From NCBI RefSeq assembly GCF_040645195.1, contig NZ_JBEYXW010000029.1:16792-80791 (forward strand): a stretch of 64,000 nucleotides of DNA, written 5' to 3'. Source of the stretch: Prauserella_A sp040645195 (lineage in GTDB: Bacteria; Actinomycetota; Actinomycetes; Mycobacteriales; Pseudonocardiaceae). How positions within the stretch are numbered: the stretch's first letter is position 1; each line of letters opens with the position of its first letter. Position numbers and translations under genes: made by a program. This document shows, one piece after another, positions 52,816 through 61,694 of this stretch. The notes under the pieces are model-generated. The model was not told where the DNA came from. It did no database searches and saw only the letters and a program-made list of their open reading frames with translations.

Positions 52816-53030
52816 CCGGGCGGCTGCTCCAGCGCCGCGGTCTGGGGGTCGACCTCGTCAGGGCGGACCTCGTCCTTGTTCGGCGGCTCGGGTATCTCCT
52901 CGGTGTCCCAGCCGATGTCGCGGTGCGACGGGGCCGGGACGTCCGGGGGCAGCCGGTGGTCCGGCTCCGTGGGGTTCACCTCGTCTTTCCGCATAACCCG
53001 ATCTCTACTCCTGTTGTCGCCAGTTGTCAT
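52812..53030 (-). CDS. Small acidic proline-rich hypothetical protein
   Basis: About 72 residues (ATG 53030 overlaps the stop of the DNA glycosylase gene, ATGA). The sequence is rich in Pro, Asp and Glu (TEEIPEPPNKDEVRPDEVDP) and has no hydrophobic core, so it is probably disordered. It overlaps the end of the GH65 gene by 4 bases. The function is unknown, and translation is inferred from the coupling only. Confidence 0.45.
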   Translation of the reverse strand: MTTGDNRSRDRVMRKDEVNPTEPDHRLPPDVPAPSHRDIGWDTEEIPEPPNKDEVRPDEVDPQTAALEQPPG

Positions 53031-53812
53031 TCCGGTTGGCAGTGCGGGCACCACACGGTTCCCCTGCCGTCCACCCGCCCGTGCCACAGGGTGGTGCCGC
53101 AGCGGGGGCAGCTGCCCGACGGTTCGTCGCGGCGCCCGGTGAGCCACGAAGGCCGGGTCGGTAGGCGGCCCGCCTTCACCGACTCACGCAGCACGGTGCG
53201 CATCCGTCCGTGCAGGCTCATGAGGTCGGCGCGGGACAGGCTGGCGGTCGAGCGGTGTGGGTTGAGCCGCGCCTGCCACAGGATCTCGTCGGCCAGCAGG
53301 TTGCCGAGGCCGGCGACGACGGACTGGTCGGTGAGCGCGGACTTCAGCCGCCGCCGCAGCCCGCCGAGACGGTCAGCGAACTCGGCACGCGACACCGTCA
53401 GCGCGTCCGGGCCGAGGTCGGCGAGTAGCTCCGCCCGCTCGCGCTCGTCGCGGGCGAGGCGCAGTCCGGTCAGCTTGCGCATGTCGCGGTAACGCAGCTG
53501 TCCGCCGTCGAAATCGAAGATCACCCGATCATGCCGGTGCCTCGGCTCGTCGGCGTCCTCCCACAGCAGGGCCCCGGTCATGCCGAAGTGCAGCAGTACC
53601 GTCTGCCCGGTATCGCCCACGGGCGCCAGCAACCACTTGCCGTGCCGCTGTGGTTCGGCGAAGCGGTGTCCGGACACGGCCGCGCGCAGGCCGTCGGCGT
53701 CGACGCCGTGCAGCACCTGCTCGTCGAGAACCTCAACAGCCCGCACCGGTTCGCCCACCGCGTGCTCGGCCAGCACGCGCCGGAAGCCCTCCACATCGGG
53801 TAGCTCCGGCAT
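53027..53812 (-). CDS. Fpg/Nei-family DNA glycosylase
   Basis: About 261 residues. It has the N-terminal PELPDVE with catalytic proline and glutamate, the lysine in QRHGKWL, the H2TH region GLGNLLADEILWQARLNP and a four-cysteine zinc finger (CPRC and CPHC). It removes oxidised bases and nicks the strand. The second acidic residue of the usual PELPEVE is Asp here. It follows the phosphatase gene by 8 bases. Confidence 0.9.
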   Translation of the reverse strand: MPELPDVEGFRRVLAEHAVGEPVRAVEVLDEQVLHGVDADGLRAAVSGHRFAEPQRHGKWLLAPVGDTGQTVLLHFGMTGALLWEDADEPRHRHDRVIFDFDGGQLRYRDMRKLTGLRLARDERERAELLADLGPDALTVSRAEFADRLGGLRRRLKSALTDQSVVAGLGNLLADEILWQARLNPHRSTASLSRADLMSLHGRMRTVLRESVKAGRLPTRPSWLTGRRDEPSGSCPRCGTTLWHGRVDGRGTVWCPHCQPE

Positions 53813-53820
53813 CGGCGACC

Positions 53821-54783
53821 TCAGGCGACCGATCGGCGCGTGGCGTCCTGCTCCGTCTGGTCGAGCAGGGTCAGCAGCAGCCCGTGTGTTGTCGACCAGG
53901 GGCAGACGTCGAGCGAACCGCCGAACACGGTGAGAAGTGCCTCCGCGACAACCGCACCGGCCAGCGCCTGCCGCGCCCGCGAGCGCGAGATGCCCGGCAG
54001 CTCGGCACGCCGTGACGCAGGCATGACGGCGAGCCGCGGAATCCACCGCCGCAGGTCCTCCACGCGGAGCTCGCGTGACGGCGCGTCCCGCTGCGGCCGG
54101 GCACCGGCGAGCCTGGCCAGCTGCCGCAGCACCGTGGAACAGCCGACGGTGCGGTAGCCGGACAGTCGTGGCTCGGCCTCGGCGACCGCGCGGCGCACCC
54201 GGTCGAGTGCATGCGCGCGTAGTTCCGCGATGCGCTCGGCAGGCGGGACCTCCGTGTCGAGCCAGGTGCGGGTCATCTCCCTGGCGCCAAGCCGAAGCGA
54301 CCAGGCGACCGCGGCATGCTCGCCCTCACCCGCGGCCAGCTCCACCGTCCCGCCGCCGATGTCCAGCACGGCAAGCGGCCCCACGGCGGCGCCGAACCAC
54401 CGGCGTGCAGCGAGGTAGGACAGCTCGGCCTCCCGCTGTCCGGTGAGGAAACGCAACTCGGTACCGGTCTCGTGCCGCACCTGGCGCACGATCTCGGTGG
54501 CGTTGCGGGCATCCCGGATCGATGACGTCGCGAGCGGGAACACGCGGCTCACCCCGCGTTGCTCGGCGAGCTCACCTGCCGTGCCGACCGCGGTGATGAT
54601 CGCGTCGACACCATCGGCGCCGAGCCGTCCGCAGGCATCGAGCGCGCGGTCCAGCCGCAGCCGGGTTTTGTGGTTGAAGACAGGATCGAGCAGCGAACCA
54701 CCACGCTCGGCGATCAGCAGACGGGCACTGAAGCACCCGACATCGAGCACACCCACGGTCGCTGGTCGCACCATTACCTCCAC
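53821..54783 (-). CDS. Ppx/GppA-type phosphatase
   Basis: This 320-residue member of the ASKHA superfamily has GVLDVGCFSARLLIAE (phosphate-1), VLDIGGGTVELA (phosphate-2) and the late VVAEALLTVFGG region. It is shorter than enterobacterial Ppx and matches the actinobacterial exopolyphosphatase group. A cysteine replaces the usual serine/asparagine of the DxGSNS-type motif. It shares a transcript with the Fpg gene and is divergent from the sortase-like gene. Confidence 0.86.
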   Translation of the reverse strand: MEVMVRPATVGVLDVGCFSARLLIAERGGSLLDPVFNHKTRLRLDRALDACGRLGADGVDAIITAVGTAGELAEQRGVSRVFPLATSSIRDARNATEIVRQVRHETGTELRFLTGQREAELSYLAARRWFGAAVGPLAVLDIGGGTVELAAGEGEHAAVAWSLRLGAREMTRTWLDTEVPPAERIAELRAHALDRVRRAVAEAEPRLSGYRTVGCSTVLRQLARLAGARPQRDAPSRELRVEDLRRWIPRLAVMPASRRAELPGISRSRARQALAGAVVAEALLTVFGGSLDVCPWSTTHGLLLTLLDQTEQDATRRSVA

Positions 54784-54959
54784 TGTGAAGGTATAACCCA
54801 GATGAGTGACATTTAACCGTGGGACAACAGCAAACGTAACGACACATACCCATATTGGCGAAAACCAGACATCAAGCGCCGTTGCTGCATCGCCGACGGT
54901 GTGGGGGCAAAACTCCTGACAGAGGGGGCGGCCGTGGGCCGATCAGGTGAGGTGCGCCG

Positions 54960-55628
54960 ATGACGAGGAACACACGCCTGAGCGACGCAGGGCGCCTCGG
55001 CGCCGCCGCCGCGGCCGTCGTCGTGACGCTGGCGGCAGTGCTGACCACCGTGACACTCATGCGAGCCGAATCGGCGGAGAACCCCGGCAGCGCCGCCCCG
55101 CTGACGGGCGCGGGCACACCGTCCACCGACAGCGCGGCGCTCAGCGGTCCCGTTCCACCCGCCCATGATCCACTGCCTGCCGCGGCACCCGGGCGGCTGA
55201 GCGTGCCCGCGATCGGACTGGTGTCCGGATCGGTGATCGAGCTCGGCCACACCCCCACCGGCGTGCCGGAGGTCCCCGCCGAAGCCATGACCGTCGGCTG
55301 GCTGTCCGCCACGAACTCGCCCGGCGAGCGGGGCGCCGCCGTACTCACCGGTTACCGCGATTTCGCCTACGAGCGGGGCGCCTTCTACGGCCTCGGCAAG
55401 CTCGCGCCCGGTGCCGAGATCACCGTGAACAGGGCCGACGGAACCGCCGCGGTGTTCACCGTGTACCGCGTGCAGACTCTGCCGAAGGACTTCGCACTCA
55501 GCGCGGCGTGCGCACACAGCGACCACCCGGACCTGCGCCTGCTCACCGCGTCGGGCCGGTTCGGCTCAGCCGGCACGGGCACAGAGGCGACCGTCGTGTT
55601 CGCCCGGCTCACCGGGGTCACGGCGTAG
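54960..55628 (+). CDS. Sortase-fold protein lacking catalytic residues
   Basis: This 222-residue protein has an N-terminal membrane anchor (about residues 11-34), a Pro/Ala-rich linker and a class E/F-type sortase domain (VPAIGLVSGSVIELG, ATNSPGERGAAVLTG, VNRADG, FTVYRVQTLPKD). The usual catalytic His is Tyr132 (TGYRD in place of GHVD), the catalytic Cys is Ala197 (LLTASG in place of LITCGG), and the C-terminal Arg position reads Thr/Glu (TGTEATVVFA). It is probably a non-catalytic relative. Confidence 0.75.
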   Translation: MTRNTRLSDAGRLGAAAAAVVVTLAAVLTTVTLMRAESAENPGSAAPLTGAGTPSTDSAALSGPVPPAHDPLPAAAPGRLSVPAIGLVSGSVIELGHTPTGVPEVPAEAMTVGWLSATNSPGERGAAVLTGYRDFAYERGAFYGLGKLAPGAEITVNRADGTAAVFTVYRVQTLPKDFALSAACAHSDHPDLRLLTASGRFGSAGTGTEATVVFARLTGVTA

Positions 55629-57285
55629 CGCTGCCGCGCACCGTCCACGCCGCCACCACGTCCCCCAGCACCGACAGCGGAAGCGCGCCGCCGCCGAGCA
55701 CCAGGTCGTGGAACTCCCTGATGTCGAAGCGCGCGCCGAGATCCTCTACCGCCTTCGCTCGCAGGCGCTGGATCTCCAACCTGCCTACCATGTACGACAG
55801 CGCCTGGCCTGGATAGCCGATGTAGCGGTCGACCTCGGAGACGATCTCGACCTCGGCCATCGGGGTGTGCTCGCGGAGGAAGTCGATCGCCCGCTGGCGG
55901 CTCCAGCCCTTGGCGTGCAGGCCGGTGTCCACGACGAGCCGGCCCGCACGCATGGAGTCCATGCTCAGCATCCCCAGCAGCGACACGTCGTCGGAGTACA
56001 GCCCCATCTCGTTCGCGAGCCGTTCCGAGTACAGCCCCCAGCCCTCGGTGTAGGCGTTGAAATCGCCGACCCGGCGCAGCAGCGGCAGATCGGTGAGTTC
56101 CAGCGCGGTGCTGAGCTGGAAGTGGTGTCCCGGGATGGCCTCGTGGAAGGCCGTCACCTCGGCGGTGTGCCGGAACCGCTCACTCACCCGGTGAGTGTTG
56201 GCGAAGTACGTGCCGGGACGGGAACCGTCCGCGGCGGGCATCAGGTAGTACGCCGCCGCCGCGCCCGGTGCCTCCGCTGCCGGGACCGGCTCGACGACCC
56301 ACGGCTGCGGCGGGATGCGGCCGAACCACTGCGGCGCCGCCTGCTCCGCGCGGGTGATCGCCGCGCGCGCCGTGTCCAGCAGCTCGTCCTGGCTCGTCCA
56401 GCGCAGCGCGGGATCGGTACGCAGCCGCGTGAAGATCTCCGCCAGATCGCTGGTGCCGAACACCCGGCTGCCGATCTCGGAGTACTCGGCGCGCAGCTCG
56501 TCGATCAGGCGCAGGCCCGTGGTGTGCAGGTCGTCGGGATCGCGGTCGGTGGTGGTGTGCACGCGCGCGAGGGCGGCATAGGTCGCCTCGCCGTCCGGCA
56601 GGTAACAGACACCGGGCCGCTCGTCCGGCCTGCCGTGCGCCACGATCTCGCGCTCCAGCACATCGCGGTAGGCACTGAAACCTGGGCGTACGACGTCCGC
56701 CAGCAACTGCGTGCGCCGCGCCGCGAAATCGTCGTCGGGTGCGGGCTGGCGCAGCAGCGGGTCGCTCGCCGGATCGGCGAGGTACCGGTCGAGGTGCGCG
56801 ATCGCACTCCGTACCAGGTGCGCCACGGGCACCAGCCCAGCGGCGACACCCTCGCGATGACGCTGCGCGACCTGCTCCAGGTGAGCGGGGATCGCGGCGA
56901 GCCGTTCGAGCTGCGCGGCGCCCTGCTCGCTGTTGGTCACCGCGACCATCGGCAGGATCGTCAGCAGCCCGGACGCGGGGGCGACGAAGAAGTCGGTGAT
57001 GGTGAACTCGACGAGCCGGGTGTCGATCTGGTCCATCCGGGCACGTGCGGAGCTGAGCAGCACATCGCGGGTGACCCGGTCCTGCGGGTCCAGCACGGCC
57101 ACGTCCAGCGCGCGGGCCCGCTCGCTGACCCGTTCGAGCGCGGCCCGATGTACCTGTTCGGCCTCCACGGAGACCTCCCCGAGCCCCGTGCGTGTCGGGT
57201 CGATCCCGAGCACCGCGGGCCACAGCGGGTCGGCGTCGAACAGCAGCTGCAGGTATTCGTCGGCGAGGTCGGCCACATCCGTCAT
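55618..57285 (-). CDS. DUF885 family metallopeptidase-like protein
   Basis: About 555 residues of DUF885. The catalytic-type helix AFHEAIPGHHFQLS (HExxxGHH pattern) and NAYTEGWGLYSERLANEMG are present. Members are thought to be zinc peptidases or carboxypeptidases. No signal peptide is seen, so it is probably cytoplasmic. The start is ATG 57285. The frame extends to 57447, but that part is not conserved. It overlaps the sortase-like gene end-to-end by 11 bases. Confidence 0.85.
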   Translation of the reverse strand: MTDVADLADEYLQLLFDADPLWPAVLGIDPTRTGLGEVSVEAEQVHRAALERVSERARALDVAVLDPQDRVTRDVLLSSARARMDQIDTRLVEFTITDFFVAPASGLLTILPMVAVTNSEQGAAQLERLAAIPAHLEQVAQRHREGVAAGLVPVAHLVRSAIAHLDRYLADPASDPLLRQPAPDDDFAARRTQLLADVVRPGFSAYRDVLEREIVAHGRPDERPGVCYLPDGEATYAALARVHTTTDRDPDDLHTTGLRLIDELRAEYSEIGSRVFGTSDLAEIFTRLRTDPALRWTSQDELLDTARAAITRAEQAAPQWFGRIPPQPWVVEPVPAAEAPGAAAAYYLMPAADGSRPGTYFANTHRVSERFRHTAEVTAFHEAIPGHHFQLSTALELTDLPLLRRVGDFNAYTEGWGLYSERLANEMGLYSDDVSLLGMLSMDSMRAGRLVVDTGLHAKGWSRQRAIDFLREHTPMAEVEIVSEVDRYIGYPGQALSYMVGRLEIQRLRAKAVEDLGARFDIREFHDLVLGGGALPLSVLGDVVAAWTVRGSATP

Positions 57286-57346
57286 GGCCGCAGCATACTG
57301 ACGCAGCGGATCCGAGCCGTGGCACTGGCACGGGGCTATTAGGCTC

Positions 57347-58300
57347 ATGATCGTGGCCGTGACGGATCCTGTGGACGCTCGCCTGCTCGCTGTGCTGGCC
57401 GAGCTGGGCAAGGCCGCCGTGCACGAGATCGCCGCCAAGGTCGGCATGGATCCCCGGGAGGTCGCCTACCGGCTGGTGAACCTGTCCGCGACCGGGCTGC
57501 CCCTGCTGGTCGGTGTCGAAAGCGACCCGAACGGCCTGCGCACGGCGCTGGCCGGCGGCTGGGCTCAGCAGGCACCTCCTCATCCGGCACACGGCACACC
57601 GAGCGGCGCATATCCGGTCCACGGCACGCCCAGCGGCGCGTTTCCCGTGCACGGCACGCCGAGCGGGACCTACCCCGCCCAGGGCGCACCCAGCGGCGCC
57701 TACCCGGTCCACGGCACCCCGTCGGGCCGCTACCAGCCACCTGCCCAGCAGCACCGCCCACCACCGCCGCGCCGGCAGCCTCCGCCTCCGCCGGATCCGG
57801 TGATGAGCACCTGGGGTCCGCCGCAGAGCGCACTGTGGGCGCGCGGCGACCAGCCCCCCGCGACGGCGCCCCCGGCACCCCGCACCGGGCGCACCGGTGA
57901 GGTGCTGGAGACACACGGGCTCGAAGGCGAGCAGCTCGCGATCCAGCTGCTGGAGGTGCAGGACCCCGCCGACTACCTGTTCAGCGCGGCCGGTTACCGG
58001 CTCGAGGAGGACGAGCGGGCCGTCGTGGTGCACACCGAGATCACCAACCGCAGCGGTGTCCCATTCGCGTCGTTGCCCGACAACTACCTGGAGCTGCTCA
58101 CCGTCGACGGCAAGCCCGTCGGGAAGGCGCCCGTCTCGCTGACCTCGCGCCCACCGCACAAGATCGGCGTGCGGCCGGGCGAGACCACCGGCGGGCACAC
58201 GGTCTACGTGCTGCCCGCGGCGATGCGGATCGCGTCGGTGCGCTGGAGCCCGCGGCCCGAGCCCGACGAGCGCTCGCTGGTGTGGACGATCGACGACTGA
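57347..58300 (+). CDS. AsnC-type HTH protein with decapeptide repeats
   Basis: This 317-residue protein has an N-terminal winged HTH (about 1-65; RLLAVLAELGKAAVHEIAAKVGMDPREVAYRLVNLSATGL), then five decapeptide repeats (HGTPSGAYPV type), a long Pro/Gln-rich linker and a C-terminal beta domain (LAIQLLEVQDPADYLFSAAGYRLEEDERAVVVHTEITNRSG) that resembles DUF4352-type extracellular domains. No membrane segment is visible. The combination suggests a scaffolding or sensory role, but the function is unknown. Confidence 0.75.
   Translation: MIVAVTDPVDARLLAVLAELGKAAVHEIAAKVGMDPREVAYRLVNLSATGLPLLVGVESDPNGLRTALAGGWAQQAPPHPAHGTPSGAYPVHGTPSGAFPVHGTPSGTYPAQGAPSGAYPVHGTPSGRYQPPAQQHRPPPPRRQPPPPPDPVMSTWGPPQSALWARGDQPPATAPPAPRTGRTGEVLETHGLEGEQLAIQLLEVQDPADYLFSAAGYRLEEDERAVVVHTEITNRSGVPFASLPDNYLELLTVDGKPVGKAPVSLTSRPPHKIGVRPGETTGGHTVYVLPAAMRIASVRWSPRPEPDERSLVWTIDD
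57590..57739 (+). repeat. Five 30-bp tandem coding repeats
   Basis: Five in-frame 30-base units (57590, 57620, 57650, 57680 and 57710) encode HGTPSGAYPV, HGTPSGAFPV, HGTPSGTYPA, QGAPSGAYPV and HGTPSGRYQP. Copy number may vary between strains. Confidence 0.85.
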
Positions 58301-58315
58301 GAGCGCGTCGCAGGC

Positions 58316-59242
58316 TCAGGACTCCGCGCGCAGCACGTCGAGGGCGGCTGCCAGGTCGGCGGGGTACTCGCTGGTGAACTCCACCCACCGGCCGTCGGCG
58401 GGATGCGCGAAGCCGAGGGTGCGCGCGTGCAGCCACTGCCGGGTCAGCCCGAGCTTGCGCGCGAGCACCGGGTCCGCGCCGTAGGTCAGGTCACCGACGC
58501 AGGGATGGCGCAGCGCGGCGAAGTGCACGCGGATCTGGTGGGTTCGCCCCGTCTCCAGCTTGATGTCCACCAGCGACGCGGCACGGAACGCCTCCATCAC
58601 CTCGTAGTGCGTCACCGAAGGGCGTCCCCCGGCGACGACGGCGAACTTGTAGTCGTGCCGTGGGTGCCGGTCGATCGGCGCGTCGATGGTGCCCCGCGTC
58701 GGGTCCGGGTGCCCCTGCACCAGCGCATGGTAGCCCTTGTCCACCGTGCGTTCCTTGAACGCGCGCTTGAGCACGGTGTAGGCGTGCTCGCTCTTGGCGA
58801 CCACCATCACGCCGGTGGTTCCGGCGTCCAGCCGGTGCACGACCCCCTGCCGCTCCGCGGCGCCCGACGTGGAGATCCGCAGCCCCGCCGCCGCGAGCCC
58901 GTTGACGACGGTGGGCCCCGTCCAGCCGGGACTCGGGTGGACGGCCACGCCGACCGGCTTGTCGACCACGACGATGTCGTCGTCATCGTGCAGGATCCGC
59001 AGGCCCTCGACCGGCTCGGCGACGACCTCCAGCGGCGCCTCCGGGGCTGGCAGCGTCACCTCCAGCAGGCCACCCGCGGCGAGCCGGTCCGACTTGCCCG
59101 CCGGCTTGCCGTCGAGCAGCACCTCGCCTGCCGCCGCGAGTTCGGCGACCGCCGTGCGGGACAACCCGAGCAGCTTGGCCAGCCCGGCGTCGACCCGCAT
59201 GCCGTCGAGTCCCTCCGGAACCGGCAGCATCCGTGCGCTCAC
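58316..59242 (-). CDS. rluD: RluA/RluD-family pseudouridine synthase
   Basis: This 308-residue protein has an S4-type N-terminus (VDAGLAKLLGLSRTAVAELAAAGEVLLDGK), the catalytic HRLDAGTTG with the conserved aspartate, and LETGRTHQIRVHFAALRHPC. It modifies uridines in ribosomal RNA. Start GTG 59242 overlaps the lspA stop (GTGA). The lspA-rluD pair is the usual bacterial order. Confidence 0.92.
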   Translation of the reverse strand: MSARMLPVPEGLDGMRVDAGLAKLLGLSRTAVAELAAAGEVLLDGKPAGKSDRLAAGGLLEVTLPAPEAPLEVVAEPVEGLRILHDDDDIVVVDKPVGVAVHPSPGWTGPTVVNGLAAAGLRISTSGAAERQGVVHRLDAGTTGVMVVAKSEHAYTVLKRAFKERTVDKGYHALVQGHPDPTRGTIDAPIDRHPRHDYKFAVVAGGRPSVTHYEVMEAFRAASLVDIKLETGRTHQIRVHFAALRHPCVGDLTYGADPVLARKLGLTRQWLHARTLGFAHPADGRWVEFTSEYPADLAAALDVLRAES

Positions 59243-59850
59243 GCCGGCTCCTCCCCGGACTCGTCATCCTTTTTCGAGCGGGCCCGCGTGCCGTCGTAGT
59301 CCCGGCCGAGCAGCGACAGCAGCACGATCAGAACCGCACCGATGGAGATGGCCGAGTCGGCCGCGTTGAAGACGGGAAAGAAGTCACCGTTCGGCGCGAA
59401 CGGGGAGATGAAGTCGACGACGTGGCCATGCAGCGGGCCGGGAGCGCGGAAGATGCGGTCGGTGAGGTTACCCAGCGCACCGGCCAGCACCAGTCCGAGG
59501 CCGATCGCCCAGCCCACCGAGCGCAGCCGCCTCGCGAACCAGATGATCACGCCGACCACGACCATCGCGACGATCGCGAGGATCCAGGTGCCGCCGAAGT
59601 CCATCCCGAACGCGGCGTAGGGGTTGCGGATCAGCTGCAGGTACACGGCGCCACCGAGGATCCGGATCGGCTCCTCGCCCTCCAGGGCCGTGGTAGCGAC
59701 GATCTTGGTGACCAGGTCCACGGCATAGGCGAGTACGGCGACGAGGGCCAGCAGTCCGATCCTGCGTTTCGGAAGGTCGGGCGCCTGTGGCTGCGGGGCG
59801 CTGGTGGCCGGCTCTGGGCCCTGCTCAGTGCTCACCGGTCCATTGTCCAT
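59239..59850 (-). CDS. lspA: Prolipoprotein signal peptidase II
   Basis: This 203-residue membrane protein has four hydrophobic helices and both catalytic aspartates, in GALGNLTDRIFR and FPVFNAADSAI, with the conserved RNPYAAFGM. It cleaves signal peptides of lipoproteins at the cysteine. Cytoplasmic extensions at both ends (about 30 and 20 residues) are typical of actinobacteria. Confidence 0.95.
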   Translation of the reverse strand: MDNGPVSTEQGPEPATSAPQPQAPDLPKRRIGLLALVAVLAYAVDLVTKIVATTALEGEEPIRILGGAVYLQLIRNPYAAFGMDFGGTWILAIVAMVVVGVIIWFARRLRSVGWAIGLGLVLAGALGNLTDRIFRAPGPLHGHVVDFISPFAPNGDFFPVFNAADSAISIGAVLIVLLSLLGRDYDGTRARSKKDDESGEEPA

Positions 59851-59872
59851 GGCGCCGCCATCTGCCTCGCGG

Positions 59873-61351
59873 TCAGTCTCCCAGCTCGCCCTTCCACTTC
59901 GCGAGCGGACCGGCCCGGTCGACGGCGCGAATCCGCCGCTCGGCCGCGTTGCGGGCGCTCTCCGTGGTGACGACCAGCAGCTCGTCGCGCTCCTGCAACC
60001 GCGTGATGCGGACCGGGGTGAACCCCTTACCGTTGCGCACCACCAGGCTCACCACGGCACCGGAGGGCAGCCGCAGCTCCGCGATGTAGACGCCGTGCAG
60101 CCGTGATCCACGCTGGATGCGTACCTGCAGCAGCACCGCGCCGAGCTCGTCGAGCGGAGCCGCGTCGACCTCGATCTCCTCGGGCTCGGCGGCGCCCGCC
60201 AGCCCGAGCCACCTCGCCAGCGGCCCGAGCAGCGCGCCCTGCACCAGGGTGAACACGATCACGAGCACGAACACGGCGTCCACCAGCCGCTGCGCACCGG
60301 GCAGGCCCTCGGCCAGCGGGATCGTCGCGAGCACGATCGGCACCGCTCCGCGCAGGCCGGCCCAGGACAGGAAGATCTGTTCGCGCCAGGGCAGCCGGAA
60401 CGGCACGGTCGACAGCACCACGGAGATCGGCCGGGCGACCAGCAGCACGACGACCCCCGCCAGCAGACCGGGCACCAGTGCGTGGGGAAGCCGGTCGGGT
60501 GAGGCGAAGACCCCCAGCATCACGAACAGCCCGATCTGGGCGATCCAGCCGATTCCCTCGGCGAACGACAGGGTGTCGGCGCGGTGCGGCAGCCGCGAGT
60601 TGCCGAGCACGACGCCCGCGATGTAGGTGGCCAGCAGCCCCGACGCATGCGCGAGCTGACCCGCCGCGTACGCCCCGACACACACCGCGACCGCCGCAAG
60701 TGGGTACAGCCCGGTCGCGGGCAGCGCAACGCGGCGCAGTCCCTGCGCGCCGAGCCAGCCCAGCCCGAAGCCGATCAGCGCACCGGCCACCAGCTCGTAG
60801 ACCACGAGCAGCGGGAGCCCCCAGTTCACCGTGGCGCCGGTGGCCAGCAGCACGACCGCGATGAATGCGGGCGCGTCGTTGAAGCCGGACTCCAGTTCGA
60901 GGATGCCGGAGAGCCGCCTGCCGATGCCCGACGAGCGCAGCACCGAGAACACCGCGGCGGCATCGGTCGAGGACAGCACCGCACCCCACAGCAGGGCCAG
61001 CCGCAAGTCCAGCCCGAGCAGCCAGTGCAGTGCGGCGCCCGTGACCACGATCGTGACCGCAACGGCCACAATGGACAGTGCGATGCCGGGGCCGAGCGCG
61101 GGACGCACTATCGACCACCGCGTGCTGAGCCCGCCCTCAGCGAGAATCATCACGAGTGCGGCGAGGCCGAGACTCTGTGTGATCGTCGGGTCCTCGAACT
61201 GCAGACCGAGCCCGGCCTGCCCGACGAGGACACCGATTCCCAGGTACAGCAGCAGCGACGGCAGGCCGAGCCGGATCGAGAACCGCACGGCGAGCACTGA
61301 GGCGAGCAGGACGATCGCACCGGATCCGAGGATGACCGGAAGCCCGCCCAT
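59873..61351 (-). CDS. K+/H+ antiporter, CPA1 NhaP2-type with TrkA-C domain
   Basis: This 492-residue protein has 12-13 hydrophobic helices with ALVMILAEGGLSTRW, the LSSTDAAAVFSVLR and LESGFNDAPAFI motifs containing the ion-binding aspartates, and a C-terminal TrkA-C domain (about 415-480; VRIQRGSRLHGVYIAELRLPSGAVVSLVVR). The start is ATG 61351 with GGAGGTGAC upstream. It probably exports K+ or Na+ in exchange for protons. Confidence 0.9.
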   Translation of the reverse strand: MGGLPVILGSGAIVLLASVLAVRFSIRLGLPSLLLYLGIGVLVGQAGLGLQFEDPTITQSLGLAALVMILAEGGLSTRWSIVRPALGPGIALSIVAVAVTIVVTGAALHWLLGLDLRLALLWGAVLSSTDAAAVFSVLRSSGIGRRLSGILELESGFNDAPAFIAVVLLATGATVNWGLPLLVVYELVAGALIGFGLGWLGAQGLRRVALPATGLYPLAAVAVCVGAYAAGQLAHASGLLATYIAGVVLGNSRLPHRADTLSFAEGIGWIAQIGLFVMLGVFASPDRLPHALVPGLLAGVVVLLVARPISVVLSTVPFRLPWREQIFLSWAGLRGAVPIVLATIPLAEGLPGAQRLVDAVFVLVIVFTLVQGALLGPLARWLGLAGAAEPEEIEVDAAPLDELGAVLLQVRIQRGSRLHGVYIAELRLPSGAVVSLVVRNGKGFTPVRITRLQERDELLVVTTESARNAAERRIRAVDRAGPLAKWKGELGD

Positions 61352-61364
61352 GTCACCTCCCCGT

Positions 61365-61676
61365 TCACGGCGATTGTGGGCTCTCCGCCACGGGTCGCAA
61401 CAGCTCGGCGAGGCGCGGCGCCGCGTCCTGCGGCGGATCCGGTAGCTCGATCAGCTTGTCGCGGGAACGTTGTCCGCGCACCACAACAAGATCCCGCGCG
61501 CGCACCGCCAGCGCACCTGCGAGCACACGGCACACCGCCTCGTTGGCCTTGCCCTCGACGGCGGGTGCGCGCACCGAGACCACCAGCGCCGCGCCGAGCG
61601 CACCGTCCCAGCGGCCGCCGACGGCGTCGCGCTTGGCACCGGGCTTGACGCGGACCGCGAACCGCAGGGCACCCAT
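61365..61676 (-). CDS. DUF167 family protein
   Basis: This 103-residue protein matches the YggU/DUF167 family: FAVRVKPGAKRDAVGG, VSVRAPAVEGKANEAVCRVLAGAL and VVRGQRSRDKLIEL. It is a small cytoplasmic fold of unknown function, common next to cell-wall genes. It lies 13 bases before the antiporter gene on the same strand. Confidence 0.88.
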   Translation of the reverse strand: MGALRFAVRVKPGAKRDAVGGRWDGALGAALVVSVRAPAVEGKANEAVCRVLAGALAVRARDLVVVRGQRSRDKLIELPDPPQDAAPRLAELLRPVAESPQSP

Positions 61677-61694
61677 GCGAGAACGGTAACCCGC

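Noticed and set aside
56180..58198. 672-residue minus-strand open frame
   Set aside because: It is an Arg/Ala-rich shadow of the DUF885 gene and of the HTH-repeat gene in high-GC DNA.
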